A stretch of 64,000 nt of DNA, taken from assembly GCA_046328525.1 (NCBI GenBank), contig JAXLWK010000005.1, forward strand, positions 434,001-498,000. The letters run 5' to 3'. This document shows, in pieces, positions 40,243 to 48,899 of the stretch. How positions within the stretch are numbered: the first letter of the stretch is position 1; each line of letters opens with the position of its first letter. The notes below the pieces were generated by a model, which ran no database searches, was not told the origin of the DNA, and was given only the letters and a program-made list of their open reading frames with translations. The position numbers were made by a program, and so were the translations under genes. Source of the DNA: JBDHWG01 sp046328525 (GTDB taxonomy: Bacteria; Chloroflexota; Anaerolineae; Epilineales; JAHCIE01).

Positions 40243-41061
40243 ATGGCTACTCCGGCGCGATCTTCCCAACCCATGCTCGATCCGGCGGCCGTTCGCGCCG
40301 CCGTCGCGACCCACATGGCCGAGAGCCACCGCCGTCTGGATGGGCAGACGCAGGCCCTCGGCCCGCTCCTCCTCTACAGCCACCCCGCCTTCGGCTGGGC
40401 CTTCTTCAACACCGCGCGCCTGATCGCGCCCATGACCTACGCCGAGGGCGAGCGCCTGCTGCCGCAGGTGGAGCGCTACTTCCACGCGCGCGGCATGCGT
40501 CCGGCGTGGGAGATGCTGGCCTCTCTGGCCCCAGCAGACATGGCCGACCGCTTGCAGATCGGCGGCTATATCCTGGAGCGCTACGAGAGCCTGATGGTGT
40601 GCGCGCCCACCGCGACCCCCGCCACACCGACGGCCGCGTCGCCGTGGGAGGTGCGCGAGCTGGGCGCGCCGGACGTGGACGTCTTCCTGGACACGTGGCG
40701 CGCAGCCTACGGCATCGCCGCCGACACCGACCCGCAGCCTGTGCGGCGGCTGTTCCTGCGCGACCTCGACGCGGGCTGGCGCTTCTGGTGCGCCGGCCGC
40801 GGGCGGACGATGTTGGGCACGCTGGCCGCCGTCTCGATTGACGGCGTCGTCGAGATCGCCAACGTTGGCACGATCCCCGCCGCCCGCCGCCAGGGCGTGG
40901 CCGGGACGCTGGTGGCTCACTGCCTCGCCGAGGCGCGGCGGCGCGGCGACCACCTCGCCTACCTCTACGCGGCGGTGTACAGCAACGCCGCGCGCCTGTA
41001 CGCCCGCCACGGCTTCAGCGCCATTGACACCCTGAGCGCCTACAGCCAGGAGACATTCTAG
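40243..41061 (+). CDS. GNAT-family N-acetyltransferase
   Basis: The 272-aa protein has an N-terminal region of about 130 residues without a recognised family and a C-terminal GNAT domain (about 138-265). The acetyl-CoA site reads VGTIPAARRQGVAGTLVAHCL, followed by AYLYAAVYSNAARLYARHGF. The substrate is unknown. An internal ATG ten codons in is an alternative start. Its stop is 2 nt before the next ATG, so it is in an operon with the ornithine-cyclodeaminase-family gene. Confidence 0.85.
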   Translation: MATPARSSQPMLDPAAVRAAVATHMAESHRRLDGQTQALGPLLLYSHPAFGWAFFNTARLIAPMTYAEGERLLPQVERYFHARGMRPAWEMLASLAPADMADRLQIGGYILERYESLMVCAPTATPATPTAASPWEVRELGAPDVDVFLDTWRAAYGIAADTDPQPVRRLFLRDLDAGWRFWCAGRGRTMLGTLAAVSIDGVVEIANVGTIPAARRQGVAGTLVAHCLAEARRRGDHLAYLYAAVYSNAARLYARHGFSAIDTLSAYSQETF

Positions 41062-41063
41062 CC

Positions 41064-42053
41064 ATGCCCACCCTCCGCGTCCTCTCGCGCGCCGACCTCC
41101 AGGCCGCCCTCGACATGCCCGCCGCCATCGCCGCCGTCCGCCAGGCGTTCGCCCAGCTGGCCCTGGGCGAGGCGCAGGTTCCCCTGCGTTCGGCGCTCAC
41201 CTTCGCGCCGGACGCCGTTGCCCTGGTCATGCCCGCTTACCTGGCGGCCAGCGGCGGTCTCGGCCTCAAGGTCGTCACTGTGACGCCCGCCAATAGCGCC
41301 CGCGGCCTGCCCCTCATCCACGCCCTGGTCATCGTCCTGGACGCCGCGACCGGCGCGCCCATCGCGGCGCTCGAGGGCGGCTGGCTGACGGCGCTGCGCA
41401 CCGGGGCCGCGTCGGGCGTGGCGACGGACCTGCTCGCCCGCCACAACGTTGAGACGCTGGCCGTGTTTGGCGCCGGCGCCCAGGGCGAGACTCAGGCGCT
41501 GGCCGTGTGCGCCGTGCGCCAGATTCGCCGCGTGCGTCTCTATGACCGCACGCCGGGCAAGGCCGAGGCGCTGGCCGCGCGGCTGGCCGGTCAGCCGGGG
41601 GTTCCGGCCGACATTGCCGCCGCGCCCGACCCAGCCGACGCCGTCGCCGACGCCGATGTCGTGTGTACCGCGACGACCTCGCCGACGCCGGTCTTTCCGG
41701 GCGATATGCTCCGGCCGGGGACCCACGTCAACGCCATCGGCGCCTTCACGCTGGCGGCGCGCGAGCTGGATGAGGGCGTCGTCGGACGGGCGCGGATTGT
41801 CGTGGACGAGCGCGGCGCAGCCATCGCCGAGGCGGGCGACCTCGTGATTCCGTGGCAGGCGGGGGAGGCGGTGGGACCCGACGAGTGGACGGAGCTGGGG
41901 GCCATCGCGGCCGGCCTGGAGCCGGGCCGCCGGCACGCCGAGGAGATCACGCTGTTCAAGTCGGTCGGCAACGCCGTGCAGGACGTCGCCGTCGCGGCCC
42001 TGGCGGTCGCGCGCGCCGCCGACCGCAACCTCGGGACGCTCGTCCCACTGTAG
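41064..42053 (+). CDS. Ornithine cyclodeaminase / mu-crystallin family protein
   Basis: The 329-aa protein has the OCD/mu-crystallin pattern: an N-terminal dimerisation part (QVPLRSALTF, GLGLKVVTVTPAN), an LTALRTGAASGVATDLLA motif, then a Rossmann NAD(P) domain (LAVFGAGAQGETQALAV) and VNAIGAFTLAARELD. Members include ornithine cyclodeaminase, alanine dehydrogenase and ketimine reductases; the residues seen do not separate these. It overlaps no gene but directly follows a GNAT gene. Confidence 0.9.
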   Translation: MPTLRVLSRADLQAALDMPAAIAAVRQAFAQLALGEAQVPLRSALTFAPDAVALVMPAYLAASGGLGLKVVTVTPANSARGLPLIHALVIVLDAATGAPIAALEGGWLTALRTGAASGVATDLLARHNVETLAVFGAGAQGETQALAVCAVRQIRRVRLYDRTPGKAEALAARLAGQPGVPADIAAAPDPADAVADADVVCTATTSPTPVFPGDMLRPGTHVNAIGAFTLAARELDEGVVGRARIVVDERGAAIAEAGDLVIPWQAGEAVGPDEWTELGAIAAGLEPGRRHAEEITLFKSVGNAVQDVAVAALAVARAADRNLGTLVPL

Positions 42054-42104
42054 CGTGTCACAGGAGGGGTCGCCCCGACTGAGCCTCTCAGGCTTGCATC
42101 TTGT

Positions 42105-42140
42105 AGCCGTGCGGCTTTAGCCCACGGCGGGCGGCGCCGC
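42105..42140. repeat. Fragment of a GCCGTGCGGC hairpin repeat
   Basis: TAGCCGTGCGGCTTTAGCCC forms a small hairpin of a type repeated in many related genomes. It lies 5' of the RimJ-like acetyltransferase gene. Confidence 0.35.
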
Positions 42141-42159
42141 GAGAAGGGGGAGTTGACCC

Positions 42160-42963
42160 GTGACTGATTACTTCTGGCAGGGGGAGAAAGTTCGTCTGCG
42201 CGCCCTGCGCCACGACGACTGGGCCGCGATCTACGCCGAAGAGACCGACACCGAGGCCGTCCGCCTGTTCGAGCCGGGGGTGGAGCTGCCCCGCTCGCCG
42301 GAGCAGGTGCAGGACCGCCTCGCGGCGTGGATCTCGCGCACCGCCAACGCCGACGACACGGCCAACCTCTCGTTCGCGGTGGAGTCCCTCGACGGTGAGA
42401 TGGTCGGCACGGCGGGCATCCACACGCGCAACCCGCGCTTCGGGACGTTCGGCCTCGCCGCCCGCATCTATCGCCCGCACCGGCGGCGCGGCTACGCCCG
42501 GGACGCGCTGCGCATCCTGCTGCGCTACGGCTTCTGGGAGTTGCGCTACCAGAAAGCGAACTCGGTCACCACGTCGGGCAACGCCGCGTCCATCGCCATG
42601 CACACCGACCTGGGCTTCCAGGTCGAGGGCCGCGTGCGGCGCAACGTCTTTACCGACGGGGTGTACCAGGACGAGATTCTGTTCGGGACGACGCGGGAAG
42701 AGTTCGACGCCCGCGAACGCCCGGCGCCCAAGGAATCACAACCGCCCACCATGACTCTCGAAGAGGCCTACGGCTCTGTGCAGCCCTTGAACCGTCCGGA
42801 GGACTTCAACGACCTGCGGGACAAAGCTATCGAAGAGCAGACGCAAGAAGAGCGCCGAGCGTTGCGGCAAGCGGCCTCCGGTATGTGGCAAGACCGCACC
42901 GATTTGCCCGATTTCGATGAGCTGCGACACGAGCTTGACCGAAACACTGATGCGCTTTTATAA
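42160..42963 (+). CDS. RimJ/RimL-type acetyltransferase with an antitoxin-like C-terminal tail
   Basis: The GTG at 42160 follows GGGGGAG by 7 nt and gives 267 aa. Residues 1-185 form a GNAT domain of the RimJ/RimL/SpeG type (VRLRALRHDDW, GTAGIHTRNPRFG, YRPHRRRGYARDAL, TSGNAASIAMHTDLGF). Residues 198-267 start with an internal ATG (MTLEEAYGSVQPLNRPEDFND) and resemble the toxin-binding tail of AbrB/VapB antitoxins. This tail could be a real fusion or a decayed antitoxin joined in frame. No PIN gene follows. Confidence 0.8.
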   Translation: MTDYFWQGEKVRLRALRHDDWAAIYAEETDTEAVRLFEPGVELPRSPEQVQDRLAAWISRTANADDTANLSFAVESLDGEMVGTAGIHTRNPRFGTFGLAARIYRPHRRRGYARDALRILLRYGFWELRYQKANSVTTSGNAASIAMHTDLGFQVEGRVRRNVFTDGVYQDEILFGTTREEFDARERPAPKESQPPTMTLEEAYGSVQPLNRPEDFNDLRDKAIEEQTQEERRALRQAASGMWQDRTDLPDFDELRHELDRNTDALL

Positions 42964-43085
42964 CCTAGAAAAAGTTGAGCAGCGACAAGAGAAGATCGTC
43001 GCGATAACGTTTGGCGGATTTCAATTCCGCGTAGACTCGGTTTCTAAAACGGGCTATAACTGGACGGCGGCATAGGGACAGAATA

Positions 43086-43520
43086 ATGCCCAAGCTCGTT
43101 CTTTTCGCTCCCTGCGACAAGGCGATAGTTGATCAAGAAACCAACTCGTTGTCTCTAATCGCGATATTGGAGAATATCCGCGTTCCTATTGTGGACGGCA
43201 TCACAGTGCCGGCCGACACAAGCGCCCCACTAACTTGGGCATGTGTTTCCATGTGGCAACGTATCGAGGGTGACGCTAACAAGGAATTTGAGCAGCGCAT
43301 TTGTTTGCTACTGCCAGACGGCCAAGAGGCCATCGAGTCGATTACGTCGTTTCAGATGACCGATCTTTACATGCGCAGCGTCCTGCGTGTGAATGGGTTC
43401 CCCGTTGGGCAAGAGGGCGAGCATACTTTACGCCTTGCCGTTAGAGAAACAGGCGCAGAGCCGGTATGGCGCACGGTAGCAGACTTTGTGTTGAATGTGA
43501 TACATGAGGCAGTGACGTAG
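43086..43520 (+). CDS. Conserved hypothetical protein (DUF6941-like)
   Basis: The 144-aa protein has a beta-rich pattern with the opening LVLFAPCDKAIVDQETNSLSLIAILENIRV typical of a small family found in diverse bacteria without known function. No signal peptide or membrane helix is present. Base composition is clearly AT-richer than the flanking genes, and a tRNA 3' fragment follows, both hints of horizontal transfer. The family name is from memory and is the less certain part. Confidence 0.6.
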   Translation: MPKLVLFAPCDKAIVDQETNSLSLIAILENIRVPIVDGITVPADTSAPLTWACVSMWQRIEGDANKEFEQRICLLLPDGQEAIESITSFQMTDLYMRSVLRVNGFPVGQEGEHTLRLAVRETGAEPVWRTVADFVLNVIHEAVT

Positions 43521-43554
43521 CCCGCACCGTTGGATATGATATAATGAGAGTGAA

Positions 43555-43600
43555 TACGGCAGACGGGAATCGAACCCGCAGGCCGGCGGCATTCTTCCAT
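43555..43600 (-). pseudogene. tRNA 3' fragment
   Basis: On the minus strand the sequence GCGGGTTCGATTCCCGT forms a T arm (with the invariant GTTCGATTC) followed by CTGCCGT and a discriminator A, as in the 3' acceptor strand. No matching ACGGCAG 5' acceptor strand or D arm lies upstream within 100 nt, so this is a partial tRNA, perhaps an attachment-site remnant. Confidence 0.55.
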
Positions 43601-43659
43601 CGCGTAACATCAGGCACTTCCCGTGCTGACAAACGTCATCGTCCCCTACTAACCCCCCG

Positions 43660-45384
43660 CTACATCGAGATGGACCCTTTGCGGAAGTCGGTGCGGCCGA
43701 GGATGGCGTTAATCAGCACCGGCTTCCCACCGGCCGCCGCCGCCTTCGCCTGCGCCAGCGCCTGCGGTATCTGCTCCGGCGCGTCCATCTGGATGCCCAC
43801 CGCCCCGAACCCCTCCACGACACACTGATAGTTGGTATGGGCGAGAACCGTCGCCACATCGTCGCCGAGTAGCTCCACCTGCTCCCGCGCGATTTGCATC
43901 CACGCCGCGTCGTTCCCCACGACGGCGATCACCGCGACGCCGTGGCGCACGAAGGTGTCGAACTCGCTCAGGCTGTAGCCCGCCGAGCCGTCGCCGTAGA
44001 GGATCCACACCTCGGCGTCGGGGTGGACGAGCTTCGCGCCCAGGGCGAACCCCGCGCCGACGCCCAGCGTCCCGAACGCGCCCGGGTCCAGCCAGGCCAG
44101 TGGCCCGGTCGGGCGCACGATGTACGCCGCCGTGCCGACGAAGTCGCCGCCGTCGGCGACGACGATGGCGTTGTCAGTCAGCGCCCCGTCCACCTGGCGC
44201 AGGAGGGCCAGCGGGTTGACGCCCTCTGTCGCCGCCTCGGCCTGCGCGACGATCTCGACGTTGCGCGCGTCGTCGCGCCCGCGCAGGGCCGCGCGCCAGT
44301 CGGCCCAGCGCTCGGCCGCCGGCAAGGCCTCGTCCAGGCGCGCCAGAAACACGGCGGGGTCGCCGAGGATGGCGATGTCCGGCTTGCGGTTCTTGGTCAG
44401 GTCGGTCTCGCTGCGGTTGGCGGAGACGTATAGCGCCTTGTGCCCAATCTGCCGCCCGTAGTCGAGGCGGAAGTCGGCGGGGACGCCGGCCAGAATCACC
44501 ATGTCGGCCTCCCGCAGGGCCTCGCGGCGCTTGTGGCGCATCTGGAGCGGGTGGTCGCGGCCGAGCAGCCCACGCGCCATGCCGGACAGGTACACCGGCG
44601 CGCCGATGCGCTCCAGCGCCTCAATCATCGGCGCGATGCTCGGCCCGTCCAGCGTCGCCTGGCTGCCGACGAGAATCACGGGCCGCTGCGCCTCCGCCAG
44701 CGCCTCGGCGGCCTTCTCGACCAGGCGCTCCTTCGGCTCCAGCGGCGGGACGACAATGATCGGGCCGGCCTTCGCCTTCTCCGCGCCGGCGAACATGCGC
44801 TTGACGTGGCGTTGGAGGTAGAGGTTCGTCGCCCGCTGCGCCAGGGACTTGCTCGATCCCTTGACGCCGTAGAGCGACTTGACCGTCGCCTCGTCGTACA
44901 GCAGGTCAATCGGCAGCTCGACGAACACCGGCCCCGGCGTGTCGCTCTGCGCCTGGCGGAACGCCTCCTCCACCGTCGGGATGATGTCCCGCACCCGCCC
45001 GACCCGCGCCGACCACTTCACCAACGACGCCACAAGGGACATCTGGTCAATGTCCTGGAGCGCGCCGCGCCCCTGGAGGATCGTCGGGGCCGCGCCGCCG
45101 AGGAGGACGACCGGCGACTGGGCCATCTGCGCGTTCTTGAGCGCGGTGACGCTGTTGGTCACGCCTGGGCCGGCCGTAACGGCGGCGACGCCGGGGCGGC
45201 CCGTCAGGCGCGCGACGGCGTCGGCGGCGAACACTGCGTTCACCTCGTGGCGCGTGTCTACGACGCGGATGCCCCGCGCCTTCGCGCCGACGAGGATCGG
45301 GGAGATGTGGCCGCCCACGAGGGTGAACAGGAACTCAACGCGCTGTGCCTTGAGAACTTCCGCGACCATGTCACCGCCGTGCAT
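43660..45384 (-). CDS. Thiamine-diphosphate enzyme, acetolactate synthase-like
   Basis: The 574-aa protein has the three ThDP-enzyme domains. The catalytic Glu lies in RVVDTRHEVNAVFAADA, a central domain carries VILVGSQATLDGPS, and the ThDP motif reads WILYGDGSAGYSLSEFDT...VVGNDAAW. It is closest in style to ILVBL/oxalyl-CoA-decarboxylase-like lyases rather than biosynthetic IlvB; no small subunit gene is near. GAGGAG lies 9 nt before the ATG at 45384. It is transcribed after two kinase-like genes and a palindrome. Confidence 0.88.
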   Translation of the reverse strand: MHGGDMVAEVLKAQRVEFLFTLVGGHISPILVGAKARGIRVVDTRHEVNAVFAADAVARLTGRPGVAAVTAGPGVTNSVTALKNAQMAQSPVVLLGGAAPTILQGRGALQDIDQMSLVASLVKWSARVGRVRDIIPTVEEAFRQAQSDTPGPVFVELPIDLLYDEATVKSLYGVKGSSKSLAQRATNLYLQRHVKRMFAGAEKAKAGPIIVVPPLEPKERLVEKAAEALAEAQRPVILVGSQATLDGPSIAPMIEALERIGAPVYLSGMARGLLGRDHPLQMRHKRREALREADMVILAGVPADFRLDYGRQIGHKALYVSANRSETDLTKNRKPDIAILGDPAVFLARLDEALPAAERWADWRAALRGRDDARNVEIVAQAEAATEGVNPLALLRQVDGALTDNAIVVADGGDFVGTAAYIVRPTGPLAWLDPGAFGTLGVGAGFALGAKLVHPDAEVWILYGDGSAGYSLSEFDTFVRHGVAVIAVVGNDAAWMQIAREQVELLGDDVATVLAHTNYQCVVEGFGAVGIQMDAPEQIPQALAQAKAAAAGGKPVLINAILGRTDFRKGSISM

Positions 45385-45398
45385 GATGTTCTTCTCCT

Positions 45399-46106
45399 CT
45401 ACCGTAGAGACGCGCCATGGCGCGTCTCTACCGATTGCGTCCGCTGGAGAAAGCGGTGGTGGCGGGCGAGCCGTCGCCGCGCCCCCCACACGCTTAGCCG
45501 GCCGAGTGGGTTGTCGGTGCGATTCAGCACATAGGGGTCGTTGATGTCAACGAACACGAGGTGGCCCTGGCCGTCGAGCATGATGTTGGTCGAGTGGCGG
45601 ATCGAGGGCCAGTTCACGACGAGGCGCGGCGAGTCGGGATGGCCGAACATGTCCGGCAGCCAGCCGCGCTCGGCGACCATGCGCTCCGCGCCGTCCAGGA
45701 TCGCGAGCTGCTGCGCCACCATGCCCGGTGTGAGCAGCTCTTCATCGCTCATGTCGCAGATGCGGAGCTTCGCCTGGCGCTGGACGCGGATGATGCTCGG
45801 CTCGCCGATCGCGTCCAGGCCGTAGACGTACAGTGTCGGCGCGACGGGCAGGTAGTGGGCGGCCTCATCCGAGCCGCGCTTCGCGTCGAGAATCTCCTGC
45901 CAGCTGATGACCCCGACGACGCGGCTGTAGAGCTTGACCACGAAGCGGCGGCGGCGGAACGGGAACAGGACGATATGCCGGAACGTGTTGCCCTGGGACA
46001 CCCGGGCGAAACTCTCTGTCCCGTTCTCGGCGATGCACGTCAGGTTGATCGCGCCGGCGTCGCGTTTCCGCGCCAGGCGCGTGACAAGCTCCTCGACGAT
46101 GTTCAT
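45399..46106 (-). CDS. Kinase-fold-like protein of unknown function (paralogue A)
   Basis: The 235-aa protein contains ESFARVSQGNTFRHIVLFPF, RRRFVVKLYSR, SIIRVQRQAKL, a C-terminal HSTNIMLDGQGHLVFVDINDP, and a short tail. The HxxNIM...D pattern with FVDIN resembles the catalytic loop and metal site of small kinase folds, but no P-loop is evident and I do not recognise the family. The last 13 codons and the stop lie in a dispersed 28-bp palindrome, so the C-terminus has been altered by repeat insertion. The neighbour at 46164 is a paralogue. Confidence 0.6.
   Translation of the reverse strand: MNIVEELVTRLARKRDAGAINLTCIAENGTESFARVSQGNTFRHIVLFPFRRRRFVVKLYSRVVGVISWQEILDAKRGSDEAAHYLPVAPTLYVYGLDAIGEPSIIRVQRQAKLRICDMSDEELLTPGMVAQQLAILDGAERMVAERGWLPDMFGHPDSPRLVVNWPSIRHSTNIMLDGQGHLVFVDINDPYVLNRTDNPLGRLSVWGARRRLARHHRFLQRTQSVETRHGASLR
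45404..45431. repeat. 28-bp perfect palindrome GTAGAGACGCGCC
   Basis: GTAGAGACGCGCCA is followed directly by its reverse complement. It lies across the end of the kinase-like gene and just upstream of the ThDP-enzyme start, so the leader of the ThDP gene would carry the hairpin. Confidence 0.9.
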
Positions 46107-46163
46107 GGTGTATATTGTGGCGATGCTTCACAAACGTGTCCAATTTCCCCGCGAGCGCCCCCT

Positions 46164-46904
46164 CTACCTCTCCCCGCCGGCGGGGGGAAAGGGGGGTCCC
46201 AGTCTCGCCCGGTAATTCGCCAGCACCCACGCGGTGAACCACAGCGCCAGGCGGCCGAGCGGGTTCGAGCGGCGCTTCCACGGCCGTGGGCTGTTGATGT
46301 CAATGAACACCAGCTGCGCCTCCTCGTCCTCCATGATGTTGGTCGAGCGGCGGAAGGACGGCCAGCGCAGGGCGTCCCAGGCCGTCGCGGGGAACCCGAA
46401 CGGGTCGGGCAGCCAGCCCTCGGCAGCGATCATGCGCTCAGCCCCATCAATGATGGCGGCCTGCTGCGCCACTATGTCCGGGGCGCGTAGCTCCTCGTCG
46501 GTCACATCGGCCAGGCGGCGGTGGACGAAGCGCTGGATGCGGATGATGCTCGGCTGGCCGCGATCGTTGTGGGCGTAGACGAACAGCGTCGGCGCAACGG
46601 GCAGGTAGCGCGCCGCCGTGTCGGAGGCGCGCCTGGCCGCCACGAGGTCGTCCCACACCACCTGGCCGATAAGGCGGCTGTGGAACTTGGCGACGAACCA
46701 GCGCTTGCGGAATGGGAAGCGCAGCACGCGGCGGAAGCTATTCGTCTTCGAGACGCGGGCGAAGATCTCCGTCCCGCTGGCGGCAATGCACGGCGCTGCC
46801 GCCGCGTCCACCCGCTTGCCGGGGCTGCCGGCCGGCTCCGCCGTCACAATGATGGCCCGGTCGTGGAAAGCGTCCGTTGTCACATCCGGAAGTGTCGTAC
46901 GCAT
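46164..46904 (-). CDS. Kinase-fold-like protein of unknown function (paralogue B)
   Basis: The 246-aa protein is a paralogue of the next gene downstream, sharing FARVSKTNSFRRVLRFPFRK, YLPVAPTLFVYAHN, PSIIRIQRF, IDGAERMIAAEGWLPDPFG and STNIMEDEEAQLVFIDIN. Length is similar. The last codons lie in a CCCCGCCGGCGGGG repeat. Function is unknown; a small-molecule or protein kinase-like fold is a guess. The duplication is probably old, with about half the residues conserved. Confidence 0.6.
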   Translation of the reverse strand: MRTTLPDVTTDAFHDRAIIVTAEPAGSPGKRVDAAAAPCIAASGTEIFARVSKTNSFRRVLRFPFRKRWFVAKFHSRLIGQVVWDDLVAARRASDTAARYLPVAPTLFVYAHNDRGQPSIIRIQRFVHRRLADVTDEELRAPDIVAQQAAIIDGAERMIAAEGWLPDPFGFPATAWDALRWPSFRRSTNIMEDEEAQLVFIDINSPRPWKRRSNPLGRLALWFTAWVLANYRARLGPPFPPAGGER

Positions 46905-47108
46905 CGTTTCTCCGCTATGCTCGTCTGCTTCCTCTACGCAAGGAGCGGGGCCGGGGTTGCCAGGGGAGCCAGACCTTTTGACTTAAACCCCTGACTCGAC
47001 TATACTTGGGCGAATTAGCCAGCAGTCTCCGGCCCGACTGTTGCGGGCCTCCCAAGGGTTGCCCACGTGGCCGACCCTTGTTTCATGCCTTTTTCGGGAG
47101 TATCAACC

Positions 47109-47669
47109 ATGACTGTCAGTGTGACTGAACTTCGCAAAGGTGTTACGTTTGAAGATGGCGGGGACCTGTTCCGCGTCGTCGAGTACCAGCATATCAAGGT
47201 GGGCCGCGGCAGCGCCACCATTCGTCTCAAGCTACGCAACCTTCGCACCGGCTCCAACGTGGAGAAGACGTACCCCAACGGCGGTGTCGTGAACGACGTG
47301 CGCCTCGACAACCGCGACGTGGAGTACCTCTATACCGACGGCGAAGAATATCACTTCATGGACAAAGAAACCTTTGATCAGTTCGGCTTGCGCGCCGACA
47401 AGCTCGGCAACGCGGTCAAGTACCTCCAGGAGGGCATGACCCTGGAGTTGTCGTCCTACGAGGGCGAGCCGCTGGACCTGGAGTTGCCGACGACGGTGGA
47501 CCTGAAGATCGTCGAGACCTCGCCTGGCTTCAAGGGCGACACGGCGTCGGGCGGCGGCAAGCCCGCGACGCTGGAGACGGGCCTGGTCATCAACGTGCCG
47601 TTCTTCGTCAACCAGGGCGACACTGTCCGCGTGGACACGCGCACCAACGAATACGTGACCCGCGTCTAG
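47109..47669 (+). CDS. efp: Translation elongation factor P
   Basis: The 186-aa protein has the three-domain EF-P pattern, with VEYQHIKVGRGSATIRLKLRN in domain I, YPNGGVVNDV, and a C-terminal LVINVPFFVNQGDTVRVDTRTNEYVTRV. EF-P frees ribosomes stalled at polyproline. The loop tip, usually Lys in GKG, is Arg33 (KVGRGSA). Either the factor works unmodified or it carries an Arg modification as in the rhamnosylated EF-P group. xseA starts 9 nt after its stop. The ATG at 47109 is the conserved start; an upstream GTG is not needed. Confidence 0.96.
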   Translation: MTVSVTELRKGVTFEDGGDLFRVVEYQHIKVGRGSATIRLKLRNLRTGSNVEKTYPNGGVVNDVRLDNRDVEYLYTDGEEYHFMDKETFDQFGLRADKLGNAVKYLQEGMTLELSSYEGEPLDLELPTTVDLKIVETSPGFKGDTASGGGKPATLETGLVINVPFFVNQGDTVRVDTRTNEYVTRV

Positions 47670-47678
47670 CCTGGCGGC

Positions 47679-48890
47679 ATGCCCCCCATCTTCTCCGTCG
47701 CCGATGTCACCGGCTACATCAAGGAGCTGCTCGAAGCAGACTTCCAGCTCCAAGACGTGTGGCTCACGGGGGAAGTCTCGAACCTGAACCGGTCGCCCGC
47801 CGGCCACGTGTACTTCACGCTCAAGGACGACGCGGCGCAGATCAAGTGCGTGATATGGCGTTCCCAGATGCGGCTGCTGGAGCGCGTCCCCGCCCATGGC
47901 GAGGCCGTCGTCGTCCACGGCCGCATCACTGTCTACGCCGCCGGCGGCCAGTACCAGCTCTCTGTGGACGCCTTGCAGGCGGCCGGCCGCGGCGTTCTGC
48001 ACGCCCAGTTCGAGGCGCTGCGCGACAAGCTCCAGGCCGAGGGTCTGTTCGCCATCGAGCGCAAGCGCCCCTTGCCCGGCTTCCCGCGCCATATCGGCGT
48101 CGTGACGTCACCCCAGGCCGCCGCGTGGCGCGACGTGCAGACGACCCTCGGCCGCCGCTGGCCCCTGGCCCGCGTCACCCTCGCGCCCACCCCGGTGCAG
48201 GGCGCCGACGCCCCGCCGGCCATCGCCGCCGCCCTCGCCCGTCTCAACGCGCTGCCGGATGTCGAGGTCATTCTCGTCGTGCGCGGCGGCGGCTCGCTGG
48301 AAGACCTGTGGGCCTTCAACGAGGAGCTGGTGGCGCGCGCCGTCGCGGCCAGCCGCCTGCCTGTCATCACCGGCGTCGGCCACGAGACCGACTTCACCAT
48401 CGTGGACTTCGTCTCCGACGTGCGCGCCCCGACCCCGACGGCGGCGGCGGAGATGGCGACGCCGGACCGCGGGGAGCTGCGCCGCCGCGTGGAAGATGCC
48501 GGCGACGCGCTGGACGCCGCCGTCGAGGACGTTCTGCGCGGCAATGCCCAGGCCCTCGCCCACCAGGCCCGCCATCTGGAGCGCCTCTCGCCCCAGGCGC
48601 GCATTGACGGCGAGCGGATGCGCCTGGCCGAGCTGGCGCGGCGAGCGGCGGGCGTCATGCGCCACCGTGTGGCGCTGGCGCGCGCGCAGACGCAGGGGCA
48701 AGACGGGCGGTTGGCGACGCTCGATCCCCAGGCGACGCTGCGCCGCGGCTACGCGGTCGTGACCGATGCCGAGACCGACGACGTTGTGCGCGAGACGCGG
48801 CAGGCGCGCGTCGGGCGCGGGCTGCGGGTTCACGTCGCCGACGGCGCGTTCGAGGTCACCGTCGGCCGTCAGCGGCGCCTGCTGGGGTAG
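47679..48890 (+). CDS. xseA: Exodeoxyribonuclease VII large subunit
   Basis: The 403-aa protein is full length. It has an OB-fold start (FSVADVTGYIKELLEADFQLQDVWLTGEVSN, CVIWRSQMRL) and the nuclease core (IGVVTSPQAAAWRDVQTTLGRR, VILVVRGGGSLEDLWAFN, VTGVGHETDFTIVDFVSDVRAPTPTAAAEMATPD). A coiled-coil C-terminus binds several small subunits. The enzyme degrades single-stranded DNA in mismatch repair. xseB follows after a repeat-filled gap of about 200 bp, an unusual separation. Confidence 0.97.
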   Translation: MPPIFSVADVTGYIKELLEADFQLQDVWLTGEVSNLNRSPAGHVYFTLKDDAAQIKCVIWRSQMRLLERVPAHGEAVVVHGRITVYAAGGQYQLSVDALQAAGRGVLHAQFEALRDKLQAEGLFAIERKRPLPGFPRHIGVVTSPQAAAWRDVQTTLGRRWPLARVTLAPTPVQGADAPPAIAAALARLNALPDVEVILVVRGGGSLEDLWAFNEELVARAVAASRLPVITGVGHETDFTIVDFVSDVRAPTPTAAAEMATPDRGELRRRVEDAGDALDAAVEDVLRGNAQALAHQARHLERLSPQARIDGERMRLAELARRAAGVMRHRVALARAQTQGQDGRLATLDPQATLRRGYAVVTDAETDDVVRETRQARVGRGLRVHVADGAFEVTVGRQRRLLG

Positions 48891-48899
48891 AGCGGTCAT

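Noticed and set aside
39813..40841. A 342-codon plus-strand frame through the template repeat.
   Set aside because: It overlaps the Avd-like gene and the acetyltransferase in other frames; only the TR-encoded stretch looks protein-like, because it mirrors the target domain.
43441..43651. A complete tRNA on the minus strand around the GTTCGATTC motif.
   Set aside because: No 5' acceptor strand pairing with CTGCCGT and no D arm can be found within 100 nt, so only a 3' fragment is claimed.
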